NCBI RefSeq assembly: GCF_002846335.1
Contig: NZ_PJMQ01000001.1
Coordinates: 868,001-932,000 of the forward strand
Reading direction: 5' to 3'
Source of the DNA: Janthinobacterium sp. 61
Lineage (GTDB): Bacteria; Pseudomonadota; Gammaproteobacteria; Burkholderiales; Burkholderiaceae_D
Length of the DNA: 64,000 bases
Shown here: one piece after another, positions 24,830 to 34,252 of the stretch
How positions within the stretch are numbered: position 1 is the first letter of the stretch
How the letters are laid out: each line of letters starts with the position of its first letter
Notes under the pieces: generated by a model
Told to the model about the DNA's origin: nothing
The model's database searches: none
What the model saw: only the letters and a program-made list of their open reading frames with translations
Made by a program: the position numbers and the translations under genes

Positions 24830-27082
24830 ATGGTTTCCATCTCGGCCCCGAATAGCGTCACATCGGAACAACTGGTAGAGGGCTTGAGTGCGCCGGACAG
24901 CGCCCGCGTGCTGGACGCGCTCGCGTATGCCACCGAAGCGTATGGTGACAAGCAGACCTTTGCCGGCCGTTCTGCGCTGGACTTCGCCATCGGCGTGGCC
25001 ACCACCCTGGCTTTCCTGCGCAGCGATGCGGAAACGCGCATTGCCGGTCTGATGTTCGAGCTGACGATGCTGGACCCGGATACGGCGGCCGACATCGAGC
25101 CGCGCTTCGGCAAGCAGGTGTGCGACCTGGCCACCGGCGTGCGCCAGCTGATTCGCCTGCGCGCGCTGACCCAGGCACAGCACGGCAGCGCTGCCGGTCG
25201 TGGCAAGAACGCGGCGCAGCAAGCCGTGGCCCAGGTGGAAACCTTGCGCAAGATGCTGCTGGCGATGGCCTCCGACATGCGCGTGGTGCTGGTGCGCCTG
25301 GCCGCATGCGTGACGACCTTGCGCTATTTTGCCGAATTGAAGCTGTTCAACGAAATGACGCGTGAATACGGCAAGGAAACGCTGGATTTGTACGCGCCGC
25401 TGGCCAACCGCCTCGGCATCTGGCAACTGAAGTGGGAACTGGAAGACTTGTCGTTCCGCTTCATCGAGCCGGAAGCGTATAAACGCATCGCCAAGATGCT
25501 GGAAGAAAAGCGCATGATGCGCGAGGGCTTTGTTTCCTCGGCCATCTTGCGCCTGCAGACGGAACTGGCCTCGGCCGGTATCCAGGCGGAAGTATTTGGC
25601 CGCCCGAAACACATTTACAGCATCTGGAACAAGATGCGCGGCAAGGAACTCGATTTTACGGCCCTGTACGATGTGCGCGCCTTCCGCGTCATCGTCGCCG
25701 ACGTGAAAACCTGCTACACGGTACTGGGCGTGGTCCACAATATCTGGACCCCCATCCCGAAAGAATTCGACGATTACATTTCGCGGCCAAAACCTAACGG
25801 TTATCAGTCGCTGCACACGGTGGTGACGGCCGAGGATGGCCGGCCGCTGGAAGTGCAGATACGCACGAATGAAATGCACAGCTTTGCCGAGTACGGCGTG
25901 GCTGCGCACTGGCGCTACAAGGAAGAGGGCGGCTCGAACTTTGCCGGCCAGAAATACGACGAAAAGATCGCCTGGCTACGCCAGTTGCTGGCGTGGAAGA
26001 CGGAAGTGGCCGATGCTGTCGTGGGCCAGGAAGAAATCCAGCGCGAATGGGTGGAAAAGTTGAAATCCGCCACGCTGGACGACCGCATCTTCGTCATGAC
26101 GCCGCAGGCGCGGGTGCTGGAATTGCCTGTGGGCGCCACGCCCGTCGATTTTGCGTATCACCTGCATACGGATGTGGGCCACCGCTGCCGCGGCGCCAAG
26201 GTCGACGGCATCATGGTGCCCCTGAATACGCAATTAAAGAACGGCCAGACCTGCGAAATCATCACGGCCAAGGGCGCGCCCGGTACGGCCGGGCCGTCGC
26301 GCGACTGGTTGGGCGCCGGCTACGCCGTCAGCACGCGCACGCGTTCGAAGATCCGCGCGTGGTTCCATGCCATCGACATGCAGGAAACCCTGGCCCACGG
26401 CCGCGCGCTGGTGGAGAAATCCCTGCAGCGCGAAGGCAAGACGGCCGTCAATCTGGAAGCGCTGGCGCAAAAACTGGGCTTTGCCAAGGTCGACGAGCTG
26501 TTCCTGTCGGTCGGCAAGGATGAGTTCAGCCTGCGCCACGTAGAGCAGGCGCTGCACGACACTGGCGAAGTGGTGGTGCCGGAAGACGCTGTGCTGGTCG
26601 GCAAGAGCCGCGCCTCCAGTGTGGAGCAGGGTGCCAAGTCCGGCGTGCTGGTGGTGGGAACGGAGGGCTTGATGACGGTGCTGGCCAAGTGCTGCAAGCC
26701 GGCGCCGCCCGATAGCATCGTGGGCTTCGTGACGCGCGGCAAGGGCGTCTCTATCCACCGCGCCACCTGCAAGAATTTCGAGGAAATGCGCGCCAAGTCG
26801 CCCGAACGGGTGATTTTCACGGAGTGGGGCAGCACGGGCGGGCAAGACACCGTGTATCCGGTCGATATTTTCATTCTGGCCGGCGACCGTCAGGGCTTGC
26901 TGCGCGACATCTCCGAAATCTTTTCGCGCGAAAAGATCAACGTGATCGGCGTCAACACCCAAAGCGCCAAGGGCCAGGCCCGCATGACATTTACGGCCGA
27001 GATCAGCTCGACGGCGCAGCTATTGAAGGCCTTGAATGTCATCAAGGACGTGAGTGGTGTCCTGGAGGCAAGGCGCAGTTGA
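24830..27082 (+). CDS. relA: GTP pyrophosphokinase RelA (ppGpp synthetase I)
   Basis: 750 residues from ATG 24830; the frame runs further upstream over the RidA gene, but family length and AAGG before this ATG support it. The N-terminal hydrolase region lacks the HD motif (GLMFELTMLDPDTAAD at about residues 72-88 in place of HDVVEDT), so it should not degrade ppGpp. The synthetase is intact with EFDD around residue 312 and RPKPNGYQSLHT, the RelA-type signature. TGS domain about 417-480, Cys-rich zinc region AKCCKPAPPD about 617, ACT domain from about 677. It responds to uncharged tRNA on ribosomes. Confidence 0.95.
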   Translation: MVSISAPNSVTSEQLVEGLSAPDSARVLDALAYATEAYGDKQTFAGRSALDFAIGVATTLAFLRSDAETRIAGLMFELTMLDPDTAADIEPRFGKQVCDLATGVRQLIRLRALTQAQHGSAAGRGKNAAQQAVAQVETLRKMLLAMASDMRVVLVRLAACVTTLRYFAELKLFNEMTREYGKETLDLYAPLANRLGIWQLKWELEDLSFRFIEPEAYKRIAKMLEEKRMMREGFVSSAILRLQTELASAGIQAEVFGRPKHIYSIWNKMRGKELDFTALYDVRAFRVIVADVKTCYTVLGVVHNIWTPIPKEFDDYISRPKPNGYQSLHTVVTAEDGRPLEVQIRTNEMHSFAEYGVAAHWRYKEEGGSNFAGQKYDEKIAWLRQLLAWKTEVADAVVGQEEIQREWVEKLKSATLDDRIFVMTPQARVLELPVGATPVDFAYHLHTDVGHRCRGAKVDGIMVPLNTQLKNGQTCEIITAKGAPGTAGPSRDWLGAGYAVSTRTRSKIRAWFHAIDMQETLAHGRALVEKSLQREGKTAVNLEALAQKLGFAKVDELFLSVGKDEFSLRHVEQALHDTGEVVVPEDAVLVGKSRASSVEQGAKSGVLVVGTEGLMTVLAKCCKPAPPDSIVGFVTRGKGVSIHRATCKNFEEMRAKSPERVIFTEWGSTGGQDTVYPVDIFILAGDRQGLLRDISEIFSREKINVIGVNTQSAKGQARMTFTAEISSTAQLLKALNVIKDVSGVLEARRS

Positions 27083-27094
27083 CGCAATAAACTG

Positions 27095-27163
27095 CCAGGG
27101 TCAGACCCCCAAGGCCGCTAACGCAAAGTGCTGAGCTAGCGTGGTCGAGGGTCTGACCCCAGG
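27095..27163. repeat. GGGTCAGACCC / GGGTCTGACCC inverted intergenic repeat, copy 1
   Basis: CCAGGGTCAGACCCCC and GAGGGTCTGACCCCAGG face each other, separated by about 36 bases. Each half is itself nearly palindromic. The right half forms the last codons of the CDF transporter gene. A second copy is at 29127-29163. Confidence 0.85.
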
Positions 27164-28119
27164 CCTTGCTGGTGGGTCTTGTCACCCGCATGCAGCCCAG
27201 CCATCGCGGCCGTCTCCGGCTGCAGAGTGATGTGATCGATACCGTGCTTGCTGAGTAACATCTTCTTGATCGCGCGCAATACCTTGGGCCAATGGTCGAG
27301 GTGTTCGATTTCCACGTGGCCGATCAGGGCCGGATGGCCCGGCGACATGTCCCACACATGCAGATCGTGCACGGCAATCACGCCGTCCACCTGTTCCACG
27401 TCCGTGCCCACGGCGATGTAGTCGATGTGCAAGGGCACGCCTTCCATCAGGAAGTGATAGGACTCGCGCAGCACGCCAAATGTCGACTTTAAAATCAGCA
27501 GGGACACCAGCACCGACAGCAGCGGGTCGATCTGCATCCAGCCCGTAAAGTAAATCACGGCGCCGGCGATGATGGCGGCGACCGAACCGAGCAAATCGCC
27601 CATCACATGCACGAGGGCGGCACGCGTGTTGACGCTTTGCTTGTCTTTCGACAATACCCACGCCACTACCACATTGATCGCCAGGCCGATGAAGGCGACG
27701 ATGAAAACCATGCCGCCCTTGACGGGTTGCGGGGCGGAAAAGCGTAACGCGGCTTCATAGCAGATCCAGCCCACCACGCACAGCATGGCCAGGCCGTTGA
27801 CGAAGGCGGCCAGTGCCTCGGCGCGGCCAAAGCCGAACGAGTGGCGTGGAGACGGGGGGCGGCGCGCGATGAGCTGCGCCAGCAGGGCCAGGCCCAGCGC
27901 GGCCGCGTCCGTGACCATGTGGCCCGCGTCGGAAATCAGGGCCAGCGAATTGGACATGAAGCCGGCCACGACCTCGATGCCGGCAAACGACAGGGTTAGT
28001 CCCAGCGCCCACGCGAGGATGCTCTGGCTGCGCCCCTCGAACGAGTGGGTGTGCTGGGCGTCGCCCTTCAGGTGGGCGTGCAAATGGGTGGCGTCGTGTT
28101 CGGTGTGCGTCGGCTGCAT
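27136..28119 (-). CDS. Cation diffusion facilitator (zinc/cadmium/cobalt exporter)
   Basis: 327 residues. A His-rich N-terminus (HTEHDATHLHAHLKGDAQHTH) precedes six membrane segments. Metal-site residues are in SLALISDAGHMVTDAAAL (HxxxD of TM2) and VHVMGDLLGSVAAI (HxxxD of TM5), as in ZitB/CzcD. A cytoplasmic domain with HDLHVWDMSPGHPAL and HGIDHITLQPE follows. It exports divalent metal against protons. The last residues (GSDPRPR) are encoded by an intergenic repeat, so the native tail was probably replaced. Confidence 0.93.
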   Translation of the reverse strand: MQPTHTEHDATHLHAHLKGDAQHTHSFEGRSQSILAWALGLTLSFAGIEVVAGFMSNSLALISDAGHMVTDAAALGLALLAQLIARRPPSPRHSFGFGRAEALAAFVNGLAMLCVVGWICYEAALRFSAPQPVKGGMVFIVAFIGLAINVVVAWVLSKDKQSVNTRAALVHVMGDLLGSVAAIIAGAVIYFTGWMQIDPLLSVLVSLLILKSTFGVLRESYHFLMEGVPLHIDYIAVGTDVEQVDGVIAVHDLHVWDMSPGHPALIGHVEIEHLDHWPKVLRAIKKMLLSKHGIDHITLQPETAAMAGLHAGDKTHQQGLGSDPRPR

Positions 28120-28183
28120 GGAATGCTTTGTGGAATGAGGTTGCCGTCAGTGTAATTGAAAAGCAACAAGACAGTCGGCACGT

Positions 28184-28220
28184 AAAAAAACCTGCAGGGC
28201 CCGAGGCGCCGCAGGTTTTT
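28184..28220. terminator. Terminator after the pirin gene, upstream of the CDF gene
   Basis: Stem AAACCTGC / GCAGGTTT with A-run on one side and T-run on the other; on the minus strand it ends pirin transcription before the CDF start. Confidence 0.85.
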
Positions 28221-28236
28221 GATGGAGCAGACAACT

Positions 28237-29112
28237 TTACTGCGCGGCCGTCTCGCCAAACTTGCCCTCGCGGAAGTCCTGCACGGCCTGGAACACTTCT
28301 GCCTGGGTATTCATGACAAACGGACCGTACTGCGCGATGGGCTCGTTCAAGGGCTGGCCGGCGACGAGGATTACGCGTCCGCCTTGCGGCGCCTCGATGC
28401 GCACGCCGTCGCTGCCCGGCGTGTTGGCGAAGATCGCCATGCGCAGGGCGGGCACGGCCTTGCCGTCCACCTGCACTTCGCCACGGAAGGTGTAGAGGAA
28501 AGCGTTATGGCCTTGCGGCAAGGGCTGCTCGAAGCTGCTGCCGGCAGGCAAGTCGATGTCCAGGTACAGCGGTTCCGTCAGCTCGCGCTGCACGGCGCCC
28601 GTCACGCCATGGCTCGCGCCGGCGATCACTTGCACGGCCACGCCCGCGTCCGTCGTGTAGCGGGGGATTTCGCTGCTGGTGAAATCGCGGTACCACGGCG
28701 TGCGCATCTTGTCGCGCGCGGGCAGGTTCAGCCACAGCTGAAAACCTTCCATCACGCCTTCTTCCTGTTCCGGCATCTCCGAATGGATCACGCCGCTGCC
28801 GGCCGTCATCCATTGCACGCCGCCCGAGCTCAGCAAGCCTTCGTGGCCCGCGCTGTCCTTGTGGCGCATGCGTCCCGTGATCATGTACGAGACCGTTTCA
28901 AAACCCCGGTGCGGATGCTCGGGGAAGCCGGCGATGTAGTCGTTCGGCTTGTCGCTGGCGAAATTGTCGAGCATCAAAAACGGGTCGAGACGGCGCTGCA
29001 GCTGCTGCGTCAGCACGCGGTTGATCTTCACGCCAGCGCCATCCATGACAGCCTGGCCGGCGATCACGCGCTCGACGGCGCGTGCTTTGTTGACGGTGGT
29101 GATGTCGCTCAT
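28237..29112 (-). CDS. Pirin family protein
   Basis: 291 residues from ATG 29112 (AGGAG eight bases upstream); the longer frame reads through a repeat and is rejected. The N-terminal cupin holds the metal ligands in FPEHPHRGFETVSYMITG (His, His), HKDSAG and HSEMP, as in YhhW-type pirins with quercetinase activity. The second cupin domain (residues about 190-280) lacks a metal set. Function in the cell is uncertain: redox sensing or quercetin 2,3-dioxygenase are both reported for the family. Confidence 0.92.
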   Translation of the reverse strand: MSDITTVNKARAVERVIAGQAVMDGAGVKINRVLTQQLQRRLDPFLMLDNFASDKPNDYIAGFPEHPHRGFETVSYMITGRMRHKDSAGHEGLLSSGGVQWMTAGSGVIHSEMPEQEEGVMEGFQLWLNLPARDKMRTPWYRDFTSSEIPRYTTDAGVAVQVIAGASHGVTGAVQRELTEPLYLDIDLPAGSSFEQPLPQGHNAFLYTFRGEVQVDGKAVPALRMAIFANTPGSDGVRIEAPQGGRVILVAGQPLNEPIAQYGPFVMNTQAEVFQAVQDFREGKFGETAAQ

Positions 29113-29126
29113 TGTGTTCTCCTGTT

Positions 29127-29163
29127 TGGGGTCAGACCCGCCGGGTCTGACCCCGTCTGACCC
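29127..29163. repeat. GGGTCAGACCC / GGGTCTGACCC inverted intergenic repeat, copy 2
   Basis: GGGGTCAGACCC-GCC-GGGTCTGACCCC followed at once by a partial third unit GTCTGACCCC. It fills the gap between azoR and the pirin gene and would form a tight hairpin. Confidence 0.88.
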
Positions 29164-29179
29164 CGGCTTGGTACGTGCG

Positions 29180-29779
29180 TTACACCAAAATGGCGTTGAT
29201 CTCGGCATCGGCTTGCGCCTGTGCCTTGGCCACGGCGTCCGGGCCCATGCCCATGCCTTCCGAATACACGTATTGCACGTCGGTCAGGCCCAGGAAGCCG
29301 AACATGGTGTTCAGGTAAGGCACCTGGCTATCGTTGGCGCTGTCGCGGTGCAAGCCGCCGCGGGACAGGCCCACATAGACTTTCTTGCCGGTCAGCAGGC
29401 CAACGGGGCCGTTTTCCGTGTACTTGAAAGTGACGTTGGCGCGGGCAATTGCGTCGAACCAGCTTTTCAGTTGCACGGTGATGCCGAAGTTGTACATCGG
29501 TGCGCCGATGACGATGACGTCGGCTGCTTGTACTTGCGCAATCAGCGCGTCGTCCAGGGCGATGCGGGCCGCCTGCTCCGGCGTGCGCTTGTCCGCCGGC
29601 GTGAACAGCGCTTGCAGGGTCGGCTCGTCGAGCACGGGGTGTGGTTGGGCAGCCAGGTCGCGGCGCACCAGGGTGGCTTCAGGGTTGCTGGCTTGCACGC
29701 GGGCAACGATGGCGTCAGCCAGACGGGTCGAGGCGGAACCGGTGCTGCGGGCGCTGGAATTGATTTGCAGGATGTTCAT
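29180..29779 (-). CDS. azoR: FMN-dependent NADH azoreductase
   Basis: 199 residues with the flavodoxin-like fold of AzoR. Seen are the FMN phosphate loop [17 protein letters not shown] near the N-terminus, the [37 protein letters not shown] stretch and the SRGG loop. It reduces quinones and azo compounds by two-electron transfer and protects against thiol and quinone stress. The LysR gene begins 75 bases away on the opposite strand, so it probably controls azoR. Confidence 0.95.
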   Translation of the reverse strand: MNILQINSSARSTGSASTRLADAIVARVQASNPEATLVRRDLAAQPHPVLDEPTLQALFTPADKRTPEQAARIALDDALIAQVQAADVIVIGAPMYNFGITVQLKSWFDAIARANVTFKYTENGPVGLLTGKKVYVGLSRGGLHRDSANDSQVPYLNTMFGFLGLTDVQYVYSEGMGMGPDAVAKAQAQADAEINAILV

Positions 29780-29853
29780 CTTGTTTCTCCGTGTGAGGTG
29801 TCTTGCGATGGATGAACTATAGCAATTCCAAAAACCATCCGGAAGCCGTTAAA

Positions 29854-30798
29854 ATGGATAACATTAATCCACTAATGGAACAATTGGAACATATGGATAT
29901 CGATCCTGGAGATTTGCTGCTGTTCGCTCGCGTCGTCGAATGCGGCAGTTTCTCGCGCGCCGCCCAGCGCGTGGACTTGCCCAAGTCGACCCTGTCGCGG
30001 CGTATTTCACTGCTGGAGGCCAAACTGGGCGAACGGCTGCTGCTGCGCACCACGCGCAAGCTGGCGCTGACGGAATTTGGCGCCAGTTTGCTCGAGCATG
30101 CGCGCAAGGTAGTCGAGGAAACAGAAGCGGCCGGCGCCTTGGCCCAGCACCGCCAGGCGGGCCCCAGTGGCTTGTTGCGTATTTCCATGCCGGCCGATTT
30201 CGGCGATGCGCTGATGCGCCAGGTGCTGGCCGAGTTCGTGCGCCGCTACCCGGCCATTTCGCTGGAACTGGACTTGTCGGCGCGGCGCGTGGATTTGCTG
30301 GAAGAAAATTTTGACCTGGCCATCCGCATGGGCAACTTGCCCGATGATGCCAGCCTGTCCGCGCGCCGGGTGGCGTTCAGCACCCTGTCCCTGTATGCCT
30401 CGCCGCAATATACGAGCGTGCACGGCCTGCCCGAGCATCCCGACGACCTCTACGGCCATGATTTGCTCAGCTTGCCCCGTGCCGTGCATGGCCTCGTGCA
30501 CTGGACTTTGATCCGCGGCAAGACAACGTGGGAGCGCGATTTGCCCGTGCGCCTGTTGGCGAACTCGCCGGAATTGCTGGTGCGCATGGCCTGCACGGGC
30601 GTGGGGATTGCGGCCAGCACGGACCGCTTCGCCAGGGCCTATGTGGCGACGGGGGAATTGGTGCGCGTGCTGCCGGAGTGGAGTTTCCCGCTGGTCACGG
30701 GCTGGGCCGTGTTTCCCGGCCGGCGCTTGATGCCGGCCAAGACGCGCGCGTTTCTGGACCTGATGGAGGAAATGTATCAAACCGACGCGCCCGTGTAG
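29854..30798 (+). CDS. LysR-family transcriptional regulator
   Basis: 314 residues from ATG 29854 (GGAAG nine bases upstream); ATGs at 29875 and 29893 are alternatives. The winged helix is VVECGSFSRAAQRVDLPKSTLSRRISLLEAKLGERLLLRTTRKLALTEFG, followed by the periplasmic-binding-like effector domain (RISMPADFGDALM; LDLSARRVDLLEENFDLAIRMG). The sequence is of the YafC/DsdC-like subgroup that often regulates adjacent redox enzymes. Divergent from azoR. Confidence 0.94.
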   Translation: MDNINPLMEQLEHMDIDPGDLLLFARVVECGSFSRAAQRVDLPKSTLSRRISLLEAKLGERLLLRTTRKLALTEFGASLLEHARKVVEETEAAGALAQHRQAGPSGLLRISMPADFGDALMRQVLAEFVRRYPAISLELDLSARRVDLLEENFDLAIRMGNLPDDASLSARRVAFSTLSLYASPQYTSVHGLPEHPDDLYGHDLLSLPRAVHGLVHWTLIRGKTTWERDLPVRLLANSPELLVRMACTGVGIAASTDRFARAYVATGELVRVLPEWSFPLVTGWAVFPGRRLMPAKTRAFLDLMEEMYQTDAPV

Positions 30799-30807
30799 GC
30801 GCGCGTC
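30784..30807. terminator. Hairpin between convergent LysR and psd genes
   Basis: GACGCGC / GCGCGTC overlapping the LysR stop codon; no T-run. It may insulate the two convergent genes. Confidence 0.5.
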
Positions 30808-30815
30808 CCGTTGGC

Positions 30816-31664
30816 TTACTTGGGCAGATTGCCCATGACTTCGCCCAGCTGCACTGGGCCGGCAGGTTGCCAGTTGGCATTGAATGCCACGGCGTCTTTC
30901 GGGAACAGCATGACGACGGTGGAGCCCAGCAGGAAGCGTCCCAGCTCTTCGCCTTGTTTCAGCACGACATTGTCATTCGCATAGCTCCAGTCGCGTACCT
31001 GGCCCGTTCGGGGCGGGTTGACGACGCCGTGCCAGACGGTGGCCATGCTGCCGACGATGGTGGCGCCCACCAGGGTCATGACGAAGGGACCGTTGGCCGT
31101 GTCGAACACGCAGACGACTCTCTCGTTGCGCGCGAACAGGCCGGGAATGCCGCGCGCCGTCGTCGGGTTGACGGAAAACAGTTCACCAGGGACATAAATC
31201 ATGCGCGTCAGGCGGCCATCGCACGGCATGTGGATGCGGTGGTAGTCGCGCGGGCTCAGGTACAGGTTGGCGAAGCTGCCGTGATCGAACCGGGCCGCCA
31301 GGGTCGCATCGCCGCCCACCAGGGCCGTGGTGCTGAAGTTGTGGCCCTTGGCCTGGAAAATCTGGTCCTTGTCGATGTTGCCGAACTGGCTGATGCGGCC
31401 ATCGACGGGGCAGACGTAGTCGGCCTTGGCCAAGGGACGGGCGTCCGGGCGCAGCGCGCGCGTGAAAAAGTCGTTGAAGCTCGTGTAGTGCGTGATGTCC
31501 GGGTCCAGCGCCTCATCCATGTTGACGTTGTAGCGGCCCACGAACCAGCGGATCAAACGCGTCGTCATGGCGCCGCCCTTGGCGCCGGCGATGCGGCCGG
31601 CAAAGTTGGTCAACGCTCCTTTTGGAAGCAGATATTGAGGCAGGACGGCAAGACGGTCAGACAC
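30816..31664 (-). CDS. psd: Phosphatidylserine decarboxylase proenzyme
   Basis: 282 residues, normal length for the membrane-bound class. The LGST self-cleavage motif (GRFLLGSTVVMLFP) places the pyruvoyl-forming serine at about residue 248. PRDYHRIHMPCDG carries the histidine of the maturation triad. The enzyme converts phosphatidylserine to phosphatidylethanolamine on the inner membrane. Monocistronic here and divergent from the TonB receptor gene. Confidence 0.96.
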   Translation of the reverse strand: MSDRLAVLPQYLLPKGALTNFAGRIAGAKGGAMTTRLIRWFVGRYNVNMDEALDPDITHYTSFNDFFTRALRPDARPLAKADYVCPVDGRISQFGNIDKDQIFQAKGHNFSTTALVGGDATLAARFDHGSFANLYLSPRDYHRIHMPCDGRLTRMIYVPGELFSVNPTTARGIPGLFARNERVVCVFDTANGPFVMTLVGATIVGSMATVWHGVVNPPRTGQVRDWSYANDNVVLKQGEELGRFLLGSTVVMLFPKDAVAFNANWQPAGPVQLGEVMGNLPK

Positions 31665-31904
31665 GATGGGAAGCCTTTGACGGGGTGATGGGAATAATGA
31701 TGAAAACGCATTATAGCGGCGATGTGGCGCGCAATGATATGCACCGTATGCAAGGGTGCGTATCGCAGGCTGTCACCAAATTTAATTTGCTAAAGGAAAT
31801 ATTTTCAGGAAACTGTGCCGCTCGTAAAAAATTGCAGCACAATACAGCGGCCTGTTTTTTAGCATTTAGCCATTTTTATTCAGCCAACTTTTTTCAGCCA
31901 AGTC
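31665..31904. promoter_or_regulatory. Intergenic region between psd and the TonB-dependent receptor
   Basis: 240 bases, increasingly AT-rich towards the receptor. No good Fur box (GATAAT triplets) or riboswitch could be seen, so iron control of the receptor is not supported by sequence. Confidence 0.4.
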
Positions 31905-34133
31905 ATGATGCCACGCCGTTGCTTCCGCCTTACCGTTGTTTGTTCCGCTGTCCTGTTTGCCTGGAATGCCCAGGCGCAGCAATCCGAAGCGCCAGTCGGC
32001 GCTGACGTTGCCGCCGCGCCGCTGAAGGCTGAAAAGCCTGCCGCGCCCGCCATGCAGACCGTCGAAGTCAAGGGCAGCGGCTATGATCCGCGCCGCGACG
32101 ATACGGCAAGCAAGATGGTCGTGGGCAGCGAGGAAATCCTCAAGTATGGCGACACGAATGTCACCGATGTGCTCAAGCGCTTGCCCGGCATTACCGTTTC
32201 CGGTGCGGCCGGGCGCTCGGGCGGCGAAATCCGCATGCGCGGACTGGGCAGCGGCTACACGCAGATCCTGCTTAACGGAGAGCGGGCGCCGGCCGGTTTT
32301 TCGCTCGATACCCTGTCGCCCGACGTGATCGAGCGCATCGAGATTTTGCATGCGGCCAGCGCCGAGTACAGCACGCAGTCGATCGCCGGCACCATCAACG
32401 TGGTGCTGAAAAAGGCCGTCAAGACAGCGCAGCGCGAGATCAAGCTGGGCGTGCAGGGCAGTGACGTGAGCTTTTCGCCCAGTGTCAACGTGCAACTGTC
32501 CGACCGCGATGGTAATTTCTCATACTCGATGGCCGGTTCGCTGTTCCGCTATGACTATCATTATGATAATCCCGGACTGGAACTGGGCTACGCGCCCGAT
32601 GGCCGGCAAAACCTGCTGCGCCGCACGAATGGCACCGGTGATGGCCGCCCGGAAGGCATCAATCTGTCGCCCCGCCTGAATTGGGCGCTGGCCAACGGCG
32701 ACAATGTGACGGCGCAATTGTTCTTCAACGGCGGGCGCTCGAACCATCGCAATATCAGCCGTGCGGAAACAGAACAGGGCTTGCGCCCCGACTACGACAC
32801 GAACACGGGCAGCTCCAGCAACCACAATGCCTTCGGCCGCAGCGACCTGACGTGGATGCACAAGCTGGCCGGCGGCGCCAAGCTGGAACTGAAAATTGGC
32901 GCCTCTGCCGCCCGCAATACGTCCGACAGCTTGCAGCAAGGCTTCATCGATGGCAGCGCCCTGGCGCTTGAGCGCAAGGTGGGCGTGAAGGCGACGGAAA
33001 ACGGCGTCAGTTCCACCGGCAAGTATTCCTCGCCCTTGCTGCCGGGCCATGCCCTGTCCATGGGTTGGGACGGTGCCTACACGGAGCGCGAGGAAACCCG
33101 CCGCCAGCGCGAAGCGGCCCTGGGCGCGTTGGGTGCACGCCCGCCCGTCAACAGCGACGAAGGTTTCGACGCCACCATCCAGCGCCTGGCCCTGTACGTG
33201 CAGGATGAGTGGGAAATTACGCCGCGCTGGTCCATGTATGCGGGCGTGCGCTGGGAAGGCATCGATACGCGCAGCGCGGGCGATACCTATGAGGAAGTGA
33301 ATCAGCGCACCAGCGTGTGGAGCCCGCTGCTGCAAACCCTGTGGAAGTTGCCTGATACCAAGGGCGACCAGGTGCGCCTGGCCCTGACGCGCACCTACAA
33401 GGCGCAGCCCACGTCCAGCCTGATTCCGCGCCGCAATACCTCGACCAACAACAGCCAGACGGACCCTGACCGCGAAGGCAATCCGTATCTGAAACCGGAG
33501 CTGGCGCTGGGCATCGATGCCTCGTACGAGCACTACTGGGCCGAAGGCGCCTTGCTCAGCGCGCGCGCCTCGGCCCGCCGCATCGACGGCTATACGCGCC
33601 AGGGCTTGCTGTTCATCAATGACCGCTGGGTATCGACGCCCGTCAACGATGGCCGCGCCAATACGCAGACACTGGAACTGGAAGCGAAGTTCCCGCTGCG
33701 CGCCGTGCTGTCCGCGCCCGTGCCGGCCATCGACTTGCGCGCCAGTGTCAGCCGCAACTGGTCGCAGGTGGAACAGGTGCCGGGGCCGGACAACCGGCTC
33801 GACCAGCAAACCCCCGTCAGCGGCAACTTTGGCCTCGACTACAAGACGCCGGACGGCGTGCTGACCACGGGTGGCAGCTTCAATTTCCGCAATGGCGGCC
33901 CCGTGCGCATCACCGAGCGCCAGAGCGCCTACACGTCGCCGCGGCGCGACCTCGACATTTATGCGCTGTGGAAATTCGATGCGAAGAACCAGCTGCGCCT
34001 GGCCGTGTCGAATTTGCTGGCACAAGACTTTGAAAGCAACACCATCTATACGGACGCCAGCGGCACGATAGTGCGCAACAGCATTTCGCCGAGTTCGCCG
34101 CAGGCGCGCGCGACCCTGGAAATGAAGTTCTGA
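31905..34133 (+). CDS. TonB-dependent outer-membrane receptor
   Basis: 742 residues. A signal peptide is visible (MMPRRCFRLTVVCSAVLFAWNAQAQ, cleavage probably after AQA), then a TonB-box-like MQTVEVKG, the plug domain (VTDVLKRLPGITVSGAAGRSGGEIRMRGLGSGYTQILLNG, IERIEILHAASAEYSTQSIAGTINVVL) and a 22-strand barrel ending in the required aromatic Phe (ATLEMKF). Substrate unknown: neither siderophore synthesis nor an ABC importer is nearby. The plug type with ERAPAGFSLDTLSPDV is like the sugar/catecholate TBDR group. Confidence 0.93.
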   Translation: MMPRRCFRLTVVCSAVLFAWNAQAQQSEAPVGADVAAAPLKAEKPAAPAMQTVEVKGSGYDPRRDDTASKMVVGSEEILKYGDTNVTDVLKRLPGITVSGAAGRSGGEIRMRGLGSGYTQILLNGERAPAGFSLDTLSPDVIERIEILHAASAEYSTQSIAGTINVVLKKAVKTAQREIKLGVQGSDVSFSPSVNVQLSDRDGNFSYSMAGSLFRYDYHYDNPGLELGYAPDGRQNLLRRTNGTGDGRPEGINLSPRLNWALANGDNVTAQLFFNGGRSNHRNISRAETEQGLRPDYDTNTGSSSNHNAFGRSDLTWMHKLAGGAKLELKIGASAARNTSDSLQQGFIDGSALALERKVGVKATENGVSSTGKYSSPLLPGHALSMGWDGAYTEREETRRQREAALGALGARPPVNSDEGFDATIQRLALYVQDEWEITPRWSMYAGVRWEGIDTRSAGDTYEEVNQRTSVWSPLLQTLWKLPDTKGDQVRLALTRTYKAQPTSSLIPRRNTSTNNSQTDPDREGNPYLKPELALGIDASYEHYWAEGALLSARASARRIDGYTRQGLLFINDRWVSTPVNDGRANTQTLELEAKFPLRAVLSAPVPAIDLRASVSRNWSQVEQVPGPDNRLDQQTPVSGNFGLDYKTPDGVLTTGGSFNFRNGGPVRITERQSAYTSPRRDLDIYALWKFDAKNQLRLAVSNLLAQDFESNTIYTDASGTIVRNSISPSSPQARATLEMKF

Positions 34134-34252
34134 TCGTGACGTTCTCGTACTGAAATCCCCGGCCCGCATCCCCGCTGGCCTATAATCTCGGCAATTGCGC
34201 GCGCGGCCAGTCCGTGCGCGCCACCTTTTCCTTTGCCAAGATTGCTTTCCCC

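Noticed and set aside
31780..31900. Fur box or iron regulation before the TonB receptor.
   Set aside because: The AT-rich DNA has no recognisable GATAAT-based operator.
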